From Planctomycetota bacterium (GTDB taxonomy: Bacteria; Planctomycetota; UBA1135; UBA2386): a stretch of 64,000 nt of DNA. Where the stretch lies: the NCBI GenBank assembly GCA_016716265.1, contig JADJWQ010000002.1, forward strand, positions 891,001 to 955,000, in the 5' to 3' direction. A program made the position numbers and the translations under genes. The notes beneath the pieces were generated by a model that saw nothing but the letters and a program-made list of their open reading frames with translations, did not search any database and had not been told where the DNA came from. Below are positions 25,341 to 33,476 of the stretch, piece by piece; the stretch's first letter is position 1, and each line of letters begins with the position of its first letter.

Positions 25341-27398
25341 TCACCGCTCCGGCAGCTCGGGCAGCTCGGCGACGTAGCGCGTCAGCACCGGACGATCGCC
25401 CGCGACCTCGGTCAGCAGCTCGCGCACCCGGCGCAGCACGCTCGGGACGTGGCTGCCGCCCTCCCACGCGACGCGCGCCGCGTGCAGCGCCTGCACGGCG
25501 ACGGCATCGTCGACGTCCGCGAGTGCCGCACCCAGCTTCGCCGGGTCGCGGCCGGCCGCGCCGGCGAGGCGCTCGCCGGTCTCGCGCGGGCTCCGGTAGC
25601 CGCCGGTGCCGTCGCAGTCGAGCCACACCGGATTCGTCGCGGCCAACGTGTAGGGGCGCTCGGTCCGCCAGTACGGACCGGTGACGCCGTCGCCGAGCAC
25701 GACGAACACGAGGTGCGCATCGTGGCCGCGCGTCGCGAGCTCGAATCGCAGCGTCACGTCGGTCGGCTGGCCGTCGCTCGCCGGCACCTCCTGCCCCGCG
25801 ACCTCGCAGCCGTTCAGGAAGGCGAGCGCGCGGAGCGGCCGCACGAAGCCGGGCGCCGCGACGCGCAGCGCGCACCGCACGACGCCGTCGCGCACCGTCA
25901 CGGTGTCGCCGCAGCTCGCCCCGTCGCCCACCTCGAGCGAGCAGAACATGCCGAAGCTGATCGTCGCCCGGCCGTCGACGAACGCGTCGCACGAGCGATC
26001 CACGTCGATCCTGGCCGGGTCGTCGGTCGCGCTCGGCACGTAGGTGCGGCCCTGCCCGACCGGGTCGCCGACGGTGTGCGAATCCGACGTGCCGACCGCC
26101 TTGATCGGTACCCCGTGGTTCAGCAGCGCGAACCAGTCGACGAACAGGAACAGCGGATCGTTCTGCAGCGTGGTGGAGTTGACGAGCTCCATGGCGTCGA
26201 ACGGCACCGCTCGCTGCCCCGGCAGCTCCCCGCTGAGCCGGCTGAGACCGAACTCCCCGAACGGGCCGGTCGGGATCTGCGGCCAGCGCGGGTGGTTCAG
26301 GATCACGACCCGGGCACCGCGCGCGCGGATGTCCTCGACCAGCTGGATCCAGTCGGTCAGCCGGTGGTCGGGCACCCGGTCCGCCGCCGCCAGCGGGAAC
26401 GCGTTCACGTGCCCGACCGCCGTCGTCACCTCGTTGCCGACGACCGGCGTGAAGTGCGCGCCGAGACCGAGCGCGCGCTGCGTCGGCCGGTAGTCGATGT
26501 TGTGGTTGTGATCGGTGGCGATCGCGAGCTCGACGCCCTCGGCCGCGAGCGTCACCATGCGCTCCTCGACCGACGCATCGCCGTGCCCGCTGTGCGTGAC
26601 CGTGTGGATGTGCGTGTCCGCGGCGATCCAGCCGGAGGTGTCGACCTCGCGGTGCAGTGCGAGCTCGACCGTCGCGCGGTCGCGCACCTGGCCGCCGACG
26701 TGCAGCTCCGCGCTCGCCACGCTCCACTCCATGCCCCGCGTCGCGTGGACGCGGTAGTCGCCGGCCGCCACCTCGAAGCAGGCGACGCCGTCGGCGGTGT
26801 AGCAGATCCCCGGCCGGACCGCGGTGAGCGGCCGCACGGCCTCGAACAGCTCCGCGAGCTCGCCGCCGGCCGTCACCACGCTCACGCGGGCCGGCAGCGG
26901 TCGGCCGCTCGCCGCGTCGGTCACCCGGATCTCGACCTCGCGGAGGTCGAGCACCTCGCGCAGCGAGCGCAGGTGCAGCCGCAGCTCGCCGAGCACGATG
27001 TCGTCGCTCGGTGCCGAGGGCTCGAACGTCAGCCGGTTGGGCCCGTCCCGCAGGCTTCCGGGCGGTAGCCGGTAGCGCTCGATCCGCGACGCCTTGCCGC
27101 GCCGCAGCACGCCGACGCGAACGCCGTTCAGCTCGATCGCCCAATCGCCGTCGACGTCGCGCTGGCGTAGCTCGAGCACGCACTCGCCGGGGTGGCGGCG
27201 CCCGCCGAACTCCAGCTCGAGCCGCGCACCCTCCGGCTCCGCCGCCACCTCGGGCCAGCCCGCGATCGTCGAATCGCCGAGGTGGTGTAGCGCCGGGTCG
27301 AGCTCCAGCACCTCGACCTGCGCACGGACGGCTCCTGCGACGGCGACCGGCCAGACGGCGAGGCGGATGAACGTCTCCAGCAGCGGTGAGGGTCGCAT
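25341..27398 (-). CDS. CehA/McbA-family metallohydrolase (PHP domain)
   Basis: 685 residues with a signal peptide (LAVWPVAVAGAVRAQ). The N-terminal 230 residues are beta domains. The PHP domain follows from about 270: WIAADTHIHTVTHSGHGDAS gives the first metal-binding His-x-His, LAIATDHNHN the Asp/His pair, GNEVTT the Glu, ARVVILNHPRW the next His, and VGTSDSHTVGDPVGQGRTYV the closing Asp-x-His. CehA (carbaryl hydrolase) and McbA are members, but most relatives have no known substrate; phosphoester or amide hydrolysis in the periplasm is possible. The C-terminus is another beta domain and a helical tail. The open frame upstream of 27398 lacks a leader and is not coding. It is convergent with the lipoprotein gene, with a 12-base gap. 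Confidence 0.85.
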   Translation of the reverse strand: MRPSPLLETFIRLAVWPVAVAGAVRAQVEVLELDPALHHLGDSTIAGWPEVAAEPEGARLELEFGGRRHPGECVLELRQRDVDGDWAIELNGVRVGVLRRGKASRIERYRLPPGSLRDGPNRLTFEPSAPSDDIVLGELRLHLRSLREVLDLREVEIRVTDAASGRPLPARVSVVTAGGELAELFEAVRPLTAVRPGICYTADGVACFEVAAGDYRVHATRGMEWSVASAELHVGGQVRDRATVELALHREVDTSGWIAADTHIHTVTHSGHGDASVEERMVTLAAEGVELAIATDHNHNIDYRPTQRALGLGAHFTPVVGNEVTTAVGHVNAFPLAAADRVPDHRLTDWIQLVEDIRARGARVVILNHPRWPQIPTGPFGEFGLSRLSGELPGQRAVPFDAMELVNSTTLQNDPLFLFVDWFALLNHGVPIKAVGTSDSHTVGDPVGQGRTYVPSATDDPARIDVDRSCDAFVDGRATISFGMFCSLEVGDGASCGDTVTVRDGVVRCALRVAAPGFVRPLRALAFLNGCEVAGQEVPASDGQPTDVTLRFELATRGHDAHLVFVVLGDGVTGPYWRTERPYTLAATNPVWLDCDGTGGYRSPRETGERLAGAAGRDPAKLGAALADVDDAVAVQALHAARVAWEGGSHVPSVLRRVRELLTEVAGDRPVLTRYVAELPELPER

Positions 27399-27719
27399 GG
27401 CGGAATCGTCGCGGAGGCGGCGGCCTCCCGCACGCGATCGTCGCTGCGATCCCAGCGCGCGGATCGAGTGGATACGGATGTTCGACGGCCGGCGCCGCCG
27501 CGCGTCGGCGAGGAGCGGAGCGACATCGCCGGACGGGCCGGGCGGACCGCTGCGGAACGTCGCACACTCACGCCGGCTCCAGCGCGAGCCCTGCTCCACC
27601 CGAAACTGCGGAAGGCTCGGGCGCGGGTCCTGTGCTAGGATTCCGGGCTCGCTCGCTCTCGCCAGGAGGCCAGCTACGGCCTGCCGGACGATCGGAGGAG
27701 GGGCCGACCTCCACTCGAG
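27399..27719. other. 321-bp gap before the polysaccharide operon
   Basis: No convincing gene. It separates the divergent PHP-hydrolase gene and the GT2 gene. A TAGGAT element at 27636-27641 is a candidate -10 box for the polysaccharide operon. AGGAGGGG near 27697 looks like a ribosome binding site, but it lies about 20 bases before the GT2 ATG, so an upstream start or a leader peptide cannot be excluded. Confidence 0.5.
27636..27641 (+). promoter_or_regulatory. Candidate -10 element (TAGGAT) of the polysaccharide operon
   Basis: GTGCTAGGATTCC stands out as an AT-richer patch 79 bases before the GT2 start. No -35 box is obvious. Confidence 0.35.
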
Positions 27720-29021
27720 ATGACACCCGGGATTCACAGCCAGGCGGGCCCGACGCGCCCCCCGACCATCTCCGCGATCGTGCCCGTGCGCAACGGCATC
27801 CGCGACCTGCCGTCCTGCCTGGGTGCGCTCATGGACTCGGACTGGCCGCTCCACGAGGTGATCGTCGTCGACGACGCGTCGACCGACGACACCGCCGCGC
27901 TCGCCGAGAGCCTCGGCGCCCGCGTGCTGCGCCTGGAGCGCAACCGCGGTCCGGCCTTCGCGCGCAACCGGGGTGCGCAGGTCGCGACCGGCGACGTGTT
28001 CTTCTTCACCGATGCGGACGTCACCGTGCACCGCGACACGGTCGGCGCGGCGGTGCAGGCGTTCTGCGACGATCCCGGGCTCGCGGCCGTGATCGGCAGC
28101 TACGACGAGAACCCGGCCAGCCCCGGCTTCGTCGCCCAGTACAAGAACCTGTTCCACCACTGGGTGCACCAGCATGCGAAGACCGAGGCCTCGACGTTCT
28201 GGACCGGCTGTGGCGCGATCCGCAGCAACGTGTTCCTGGCGCTCGGCGGCTTCCACGAGGGCTACCCCAAGCCGAGCATCGAGGACATCGAGCTCGGCTT
28301 CCGCCTGCGGGGCCGCGGCCACCGCATCCGATTGGAGAAGCGGATGCTCGCGACCCACAGCAAGCGCTGGCGGCTCTGGAACCTGATCCGCACCGACGTG
28401 TTCCTGCGCGGCGTGCCGTGGATCGCGCTGATGCTGCGCGACAAGCGCGCGCCGGAGGACCTGAACCTGTCGCGCGCGTCGAAGATCGCCACGATCTTCG
28501 CGGGACTGTTCGCGCTGAGCTTCCTCACGGTGCTGGTGCGCGGCATGTTCGTGCCCGCGAGCCTGGTCGCGCTGCTGCCGACCCTCGGCATGCTCGCCGG
28601 GACGCTGCTCGCTCAGCACCTCGCGACGCACACGACCGAGGTCCACACCGGCCCCGGCCGCGGCGCGCTGGCGCTCGGTGCCACGCTGCTGCTCCCGGCG
28701 CTCGCCTTCGCGCTGGCCCCCGACCCGCTCGGGCTCGTGCCGCTCGCGCTGTGGCTCCTGACCGCGGCGACGCACCCGGACCTCTACGCGTTCTTCGCAG
28801 CGCGGCGCGGCGTCGCCTTCGCGGTGGGCGCCGCTCCGCTGCACGTCATCTTCCAATGGTGCTGCGCGGCGAGCGTGCCACTCGGCATCCTCGCGCACAT
28901 GCGCGATCGCAAGGCCGTGCAACGTGGTCGTTGCGCGCCCGCACTTCGCGAGCTCGCGCCGCTCGAGCCCAAGATCGATCGAAACGGCCGCTCCGCACGG
29001 CCGGAAGGAATCCGAGTATGA
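27720..29021 (+). CDS. Family 2 glycosyltransferase with C-terminal membrane helices
   Basis: 433 residues. The GT-A fold is clear: ISAIVPVRNGIRDLPSCLGAL at the N-terminus, VIVVDDASTDDTAAL, RNRGPAFARNRGAQVATGDVFFFTDADV (metal-binding DAD), SFWTGCGAIRSNVFLALGGF and PSIEDIELGFRLRGRGHRI. From about residue 255 there are four or five hydrophobic helices (IFAGLFALSFLTVLV, GTLLLPALAFALA-like). So this is a membrane-bound enzyme that adds sugars to a lipid-linked glycan on the cytoplasmic side. It is the first gene of an operon with flavoprotein, flippase and amidotransferase genes. The 3' end overlaps the next start by ATGA. A surface polysaccharide role is inferred from context. Confidence 0.9.
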   Translation: MTPGIHSQAGPTRPPTISAIVPVRNGIRDLPSCLGALMDSDWPLHEVIVVDDASTDDTAALAESLGARVLRLERNRGPAFARNRGAQVATGDVFFFTDADVTVHRDTVGAAVQAFCDDPGLAAVIGSYDENPASPGFVAQYKNLFHHWVHQHAKTEASTFWTGCGAIRSNVFLALGGFHEGYPKPSIEDIELGFRLRGRGHRIRLEKRMLATHSKRWRLWNLIRTDVFLRGVPWIALMLRDKRAPEDLNLSRASKIATIFAGLFALSFLTVLVRGMFVPASLVALLPTLGMLAGTLLAQHLATHTTEVHTGPGRGALALGATLLLPALAFALAPDPLGLVPLALWLLTAATHPDLYAFFAARRGVAFAVGAAPLHVIFQWCCAASVPLGILAHMRDRKAVQRGRCAPALRELAPLEPKIDRNGRSARPEGIRV

Positions 29022-30484
29022 CCCCCGAGGTCGTCGTCATCGGCGCGGGACCCGCCGGCCTGACCGCCGCGTACGAGCTCGCCCGCAACGGGCTCCGCTC
29101 GACGGTCATCGAGAAGAGTCCCACCGCGATCGGCGGCATCTCGCAGACGGTCGTCTACAAGGGCTTCCGCTTCGACATCGGCGGTCACCGGTTCTTCACG
29201 AAGATCCCGGAAGTCAATCAGGTCTGGCACGAGCTCCTGAGCGACGAGTTCCTGACGCGGCCCCGGCTCAGCCGCATCTACTACAAGAACAAGTTCTTCC
29301 ACTACCCGCTGAAGCCGATCGACGCGCTGACCAAGGTCGGCATCGTCGACACCGTCCACGTCATCGCGAGCTACCTGTGGGCGAAGGCCTTCCCGACGCG
29401 GGAGGAGATCAACTTCGAGCAGTGGGTCCGCAATCGCTTCGGACACAAGCTGTACTCGATGTTCTTCAAGACCTACACCGAGAAGGTGTGGGGCATGCCG
29501 TGCACCGAGCTGGGGGCGGACTGGGCCGCACAGCGCATCAAGAACCTGTCGCTCGGCACCGCGATCAAGAAGGCGCTGTTCGCCAAGAAGGGTGACGCGT
29601 CGGTCACGACGCTGATCGATCAGTTCGAGTACCCGAAGCTCGGCCCCGGGCAGATGTGGGAGACCTGCCGCGACCGCATCGTCGAGAAGGGTCACGACGT
29701 GCTGATGGGCCGCGCGACCGAGGCGATCCACCACCACGGTGGTGCGATCACCGGTGTCACCGTGCGCGACGTCGACGGTCGGACCGAGCGGTTGCCGGCG
29801 ACGCACGTGATCTCGAGCATGCCGCTCGGCGAGGCGGTGCGCCGTCTCGATCCGCGGCCGCCGGACGACGTGATCGCCGCCGCGAACCGGCTCCGCTATC
29901 GCGACTTCCTGACCGTCAGCCTCGTGCTCGACCAGGCCGACCTGTTCCCCGACAACTGGATCTACGTGCACTCGCCCGAGGTCCACCTCGGCCGCATCCA
30001 GAACTTCAAGAACTGGAGCCCGTACATGGTGCCGGACCCGAGCAAGACCTGCCTCGGGCTCGAGTACTTCGTGTTCGAGGGTCAGGGCCTGTGGGCGGAG
30101 CCCGACGGCAAGCTGCTCGAGCTCGGTGCGGCCGAGATCGAGAAGCTCGGCCTGGCGTCGCACAAGGACGTCAGCGACGGCACCGTCGTGCGCATCGAGA
30201 AGGCCTATCCGGTCTACGATTCCGAGTTCCAGGCGGCGGTGCGCACGATGCGCGACTGGCTCGTCGCGAACGTCCCGACGCTGTGGCAGGTCGGCCGCAA
30301 TGGCCAGCACCGCTACAACAACCAGGACCACTCGATGCTGACCGCGCTCTACGCGGCGCGCAACGTGATGGGCGAGCGCTACGACGTGTGGGACGTCAAC
30401 GTGGAGAAGGAGTACCACGAGACGCTCGAGCGCGGGCAGCCGCGCCGCGTCGAGCAGCCGCACCGCGAAGCCTCCGCGGTGTGA
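29018..30484 (+). CDS. UDP-galactopyranose-mutase-like FAD-dependent oxidoreductase
   Basis: 488 residues. VVVIGAGPAGLTAAYELARNG at residues 4-24 binds FAD. FRFDIGGHRFFTKIPEVNQVW is the signature of UDP-galactopyranose-mutase-like proteins of surface-glycan clusters. LYSMFFKTYTEKVWGMPCTEL, FEYPKLGPGQMWE and the closing GRNGQHRYNNQDHSMLTALYAARN also match. True UGM enzymes turn UDP-galactopyranose into the furanose with reduced FAD and no net redox change. This longer subgroup is usually annotated only as NAD(P)/FAD-dependent, so the substrate is open. It overlaps the GT2 gene (ATGA) and has an AAGGAA ribosome binding site. Codon use is like its neighbours. Confidence 0.87.
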   Translation: MTPEVVVIGAGPAGLTAAYELARNGLRSTVIEKSPTAIGGISQTVVYKGFRFDIGGHRFFTKIPEVNQVWHELLSDEFLTRPRLSRIYYKNKFFHYPLKPIDALTKVGIVDTVHVIASYLWAKAFPTREEINFEQWVRNRFGHKLYSMFFKTYTEKVWGMPCTELGADWAAQRIKNLSLGTAIKKALFAKKGDASVTTLIDQFEYPKLGPGQMWETCRDRIVEKGHDVLMGRATEAIHHHGGAITGVTVRDVDGRTERLPATHVISSMPLGEAVRRLDPRPPDDVIAAANRLRYRDFLTVSLVLDQADLFPDNWIYVHSPEVHLGRIQNFKNWSPYMVPDPSKTCLGLEYFVFEGQGLWAEPDGKLLELGAAEIEKLGLASHKDVSDGTVVRIEKAYPVYDSEFQAAVRTMRDWLVANVPTLWQVGRNGQHRYNNQDHSMLTALYAARNVMGERYDVWDVNVEKEYHETLERGQPRRVEQPHREASAV

Positions 30485-30531
30485 CGCGGCGACGCCGGCG
30501 CGGCGCGGTTCCCTCGCGACGCGCGGGGCGC

Positions 30532-30537
30532 TAACCT
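30532..30537 (+). promoter_or_regulatory. Candidate promoter: TTCCCT-17-TAACCT
   Basis: TTCCCT at 30509-30514 and TAACCT at 30532-30537 are separated by 17 bases, and the ATG of the phosphatase-family gene follows 18 bases later. This is one of few -10-like elements here with a plausible -35 partner. Confidence 0.4.
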
Positions 30538-30554
30538 GCGGCGCCACCGACCCG

Positions 30555-32087
30555 ATGACGCCCGTCGTCCCGCCAGCCACGAGGCTCCTCGTCTGCACGC
30601 TCGACGCGTGTGCGTGGCCCCTGCTGCAGCAGCTCGCGACCGCCGGCCGGCTGCCGACGATCGCCACGCTCCTCGCGCGTGGCGCGCGGGCGACGCTGGC
30701 GTCCACCGCCGAGCAGCTCCCGGACTCCGCGTGGGCGTCGCTGTGCACCGGCCGCAACCCCGCCGCGTTCGCGCGCTACTTCCCGGTCCAGTACGACCCG
30801 GTGACCGGTGACCTGCGCTGCGCCGGAGAGCACGAGCTGACCGGGTCGCCGTTCTGGACCACGCTCGCCGACGCCGGTCTGCGCGTCGGCGTGTTCGACC
30901 CGCCGAACCCCGGCCCCGCACCGGCCGCCGACTTCCTGGTCGCCCACTGGCCGCTCGCCGGGCGCCGCGGCCCGCGGGGCTCCTCGCCGCCGGAGCTGCT
31001 ACCGGCGCTCGACCGTCGCTTCGGCCGGCCCGCGCACGGCACCCTCGAGCCGGCCCCACGCTCGCCGCGCGGTCGCCGTGCGCTGGGCGCCAGGCTGATC
31101 GCTGCGGTCGAGCTGCGCGGCCGCGTGCTGGAGCACCTGCTGACGACCCGCGGCTGGGACGTCGCCGTCGTCGGCGTCGGCGAGCTGCACGCGGCCGGCC
31201 ACGCGTTGTGGCCGGCGGACGACGGGCGCGACGGCGGTGAGCTCGCCGCGGTCTACGTCGCCGTCGACGCGCTGCTCGGGCGCCTGCTCGAGCTCGCCGG
31301 TCCCGATTGCCTGACGCTGGTCGTGTCCGCCCACGGCATGGGCCCGCCGCGGGCGGGATCGCGCGACCTGCAGCACATGCTCGACCTGCTCGGCTTCGGG
31401 CCCCGGCCGGCGCGCCGCACCGATGGACGTCCGCCGCAGGAGGCCGGCGCTGCAGCCCGGCTGGCCGCCCTCGCGCCCGGTGCGCTGCGCCGCGCCGCCG
31501 GCCGCGCGCTGCCCGGACGGCTGCGCCGCGAGCTGCACTTCCGCTGGCACGCCGGCCGCCGCGATTGGGTCGGCTGGCGCGCGCACGCGGTCCCGAACGA
31601 CGACGCCGTCGGCGCGATCCGGCTCGCGCTGAGGGGCCGCGATCGCCACGGCTCGATCGAGCCGCGGCAGGTGCCGGAGCTGCTCGGCGAGCTCGAGCAG
31701 AGCCTGCGCGAGCTGACCGATCCGGCGAGCGGTCGCCCCGTCGTGCGCTCGCTCGCGCGACCCCACGAGCTGTTCGCGGGCCCCTACACCGATGCGCTCC
31801 CCGACCTGACTGCGTGCTGGGAGTACGGGTTCGCGTGGCGTGCGGTCCACTCGCCGCGCTTCGGCACGCTGCCGGTCGGGCCCCGCGGTGACCGCGCCGG
31901 CGACCACACGGCCGACGCGTTCCTGCTCGCGCACGGACCGGGCGTGGCGGCGGGCGACGAGCTCGCCGGATCCTCGATCCTCGACGTCGCACCGACGATC
32001 CTCGCGGCGTGCGGCCTGCCGCCGCCCGCCACCTGTGAAGGTGCGCCGATCCAGCTCGCCCCCGCGGTCGCCGCGGCACCCGCATGA
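30555..32087 (+). CDS. Alkaline-phosphatase-superfamily phosphodiesterase/pyrophosphatase
   Basis: 510 residues, cytoplasmic by sequence. The start LLVCTLDACAWPLLQQLATAGRLP resembles the type I phosphodiesterase/nucleotide pyrophosphatase fold, with its first metal-binding Asp in LDA. The nucleophile region is PDSAWASLCTGRNPA. VVGVGELHAAGHALWP supplies the Asp/His-type site (here Glu-Leu-His) and VVSAHGMGPPRAG the final His; the usual SDHG is SAHG, so one metal ligand may be missing. The C-terminal third includes GRDRHGSIEPRQVPELLGELEQSL and a closing HGPGVAAGDELAGSSILDVAPTIL, which is common to the family. In a polysaccharide operon it may trim or transfer a phospho-group. The Asp-to-Ala change makes activity uncertain. 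Confidence 0.82.
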   Translation: MTPVVPPATRLLVCTLDACAWPLLQQLATAGRLPTIATLLARGARATLASTAEQLPDSAWASLCTGRNPAAFARYFPVQYDPVTGDLRCAGEHELTGSPFWTTLADAGLRVGVFDPPNPGPAPAADFLVAHWPLAGRRGPRGSSPPELLPALDRRFGRPAHGTLEPAPRSPRGRRALGARLIAAVELRGRVLEHLLTTRGWDVAVVGVGELHAAGHALWPADDGRDGGELAAVYVAVDALLGRLLELAGPDCLTLVVSAHGMGPPRAGSRDLQHMLDLLGFGPRPARRTDGRPPQEAGAAARLAALAPGALRRAAGRALPGRLRRELHFRWHAGRRDWVGWRAHAVPNDDAVGAIRLALRGRDRHGSIEPRQVPELLGELEQSLRELTDPASGRPVVRSLARPHELFAGPYTDALPDLTACWEYGFAWRAVHSPRFGTLPVGPRGDRAGDHTADAFLLAHGPGVAAGDELAGSSILDVAPTILAACGLPPPATCEGAPIQLAPAVAAAPA

Positions 32088-32183
32088 ACGGAGCCCGCCG
32101 TTGACCTGCCAGGATCTTCGCAAGCCGCCCACGGCCGCGCGCCGACGTCCGAGGGCGGACAACCGCCCCCCGATCCCGACCCG

Positions 32184-33476
32184 ATGACGCCCCACGCGTC
32201 GACACACCAGAGCGCCGGTGGGCGCAGCGACATCCTGTGGACGCTCGTCGGCCGCATGGGGACGACGGCCGCCAACGCGCTGCTGATGCTCGCCCTGTCG
32301 CTCGGCGACCTGATGGCGCTCGACGCGTTCGGCGTGTTCGTCGCGTTCGTCGGCGGCCAGATGCTGCTGAGCCGCATCGTGCTCGCCGGGCAGGAGCAGG
32401 CGATGGTGCGGCTGCACGGCACCGGCGAGCTCGGCCCGGAGGCGCTCCGCGCCGGCCTCGTCGTCGTCCGCGTGCTCGGCCTGCTGAGCGTCGGGGCGGG
32501 GCTCGCCGCGCTGCTGCTCGACCCGGCGTGGCTGCCGTCCGGCTGGTCGCCGTGGATGCTGGCCCTCGGCGGCGTCGCGGCCGCCGGCAGCGCCTGGCTC
32601 GACGTCGCCTGTGCGAGCTTCCTGGCCCGCCTCCGCTACCGCCGGGTCGGCCTGCTGCAGGCCGCGTTCGCCACCGTGCGCGCCGCGGCGACCACCGCTG
32701 CCGCCGCCTCCGGGTCGTCGCCGAACCTGCCGTTCGCGGTGTTCGCGATCGTCACGACCCTCGGCGGTGGGGCGGTGCTCGCATGGTCGTTCGTCGGCAC
32801 CGGCGCGGCGGCGCCGGCCGCCCGCATCCGCGCGACGCTGTCCTACGGCCGCTGGATCACGCTCGCCGATGCCGCGATGGTCCTCGCACTCCAGCAGGGC
32901 GTGTTCCTGCTGATGGCGCTCGGTCGCCGCCAGGAGGCCGGCCGCTTCGGCTTCGCGCTGCAGTTCGCGCAGGGGCTGTTCGCGATCTACCTCGCCGCCT
33001 ACCACGCGCTGCTCCCGCGCGCATCGCGGCTGGCGTCCCGCCGCGAGGTGGCGCCGTTCCTGCGGCGCGTGTACGGCCGCATCGGCCTCGCGATCGGCGG
33101 ATCCTGGATCCTCGCAGCAGGCATCGCCATCGTGCTGCCGATGATCCTGGAGCGGCTCCGCCCCGAGCTGCTCGGCTTCGTCCCCGCCTTCCTCGGCCTC
33201 GCTGGATTCGTGACCGCCCTCCTGCTCGAAGCCCCGATCGGCGTGAGCTGTCACGCGCTGCGGAGCCCACGCCTGCACCTGCTCGCGATGAGCGTCCGCT
33301 GCGTCGCGATCTTCGGTCTCGGGCTGTGGCTCGTGCCCAGGCTCGGCGACACCGGTGCGGGCCTCGCCCAGCTCGGTGGTGCCACCGTCGCGATGGCCCT
33401 GCTCGCCTGGCTGCTGCTCCGCGCGCTGCCGCGCACCGCCCCTGTCGCCCGGGAGGACCGATGTGCGGGATCGTAG
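32184..33476 (+). CDS. Wzx-like polysaccharide flippase (MATE/MOP family)
   Basis: 430 residues with about 12 hydrophobic helices. It starts with RSDILWTLVGRMGTTAANALLML, the common first helix of oligosaccharide flippases. Examples of later helices are LMALDAFGVFVAFVGGQMLL, VLGLLSVGAGLAALLLDPAW, FAVFAIVTTLGGGAVLAWSFV, AMVLALQQGVFLLMALG, IGLAIGGSWILAAGIAIVLPMIL and LVPRLGDTGAGLAQLGGATVAM. Wzx proteins move lipid-linked repeat units across the inner membrane before polymerisation. There is no clear ribosome binding site, and a 96-base gap separates it from the phosphatase-family gene. The last 16 bases overlap the start of asnB. Its exact substrate cannot be told. Confidence 0.85.
   Translation: MTPHASTHQSAGGRSDILWTLVGRMGTTAANALLMLALSLGDLMALDAFGVFVAFVGGQMLLSRIVLAGQEQAMVRLHGTGELGPEALRAGLVVVRVLGLLSVGAGLAALLLDPAWLPSGWSPWMLALGGVAAAGSAWLDVACASFLARLRYRRVGLLQAAFATVRAAATTAAAASGSSPNLPFAVFAIVTTLGGGAVLAWSFVGTGAAAPAARIRATLSYGRWITLADAAMVLALQQGVFLLMALGRRQEAGRFGFALQFAQGLFAIYLAAYHALLPRASRLASRREVAPFLRRVYGRIGLAIGGSWILAAGIAIVLPMILERLRPELLGFVPAFLGLAGFVTALLLEAPIGVSCHALRSPRLHLLAMSVRCVAIFGLGLWLVPRLGDTGAGLAQLGGATVAMALLAWLLLRALPRTAPVAREDRCAGS

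Noticed and set aside
27399..28922. N-terminal extension of the PHP hydrolase frame up to 28922
   Set aside because: Overlaps the GT2 gene on the other strand and has no domain; the signal peptide begins at 27398.
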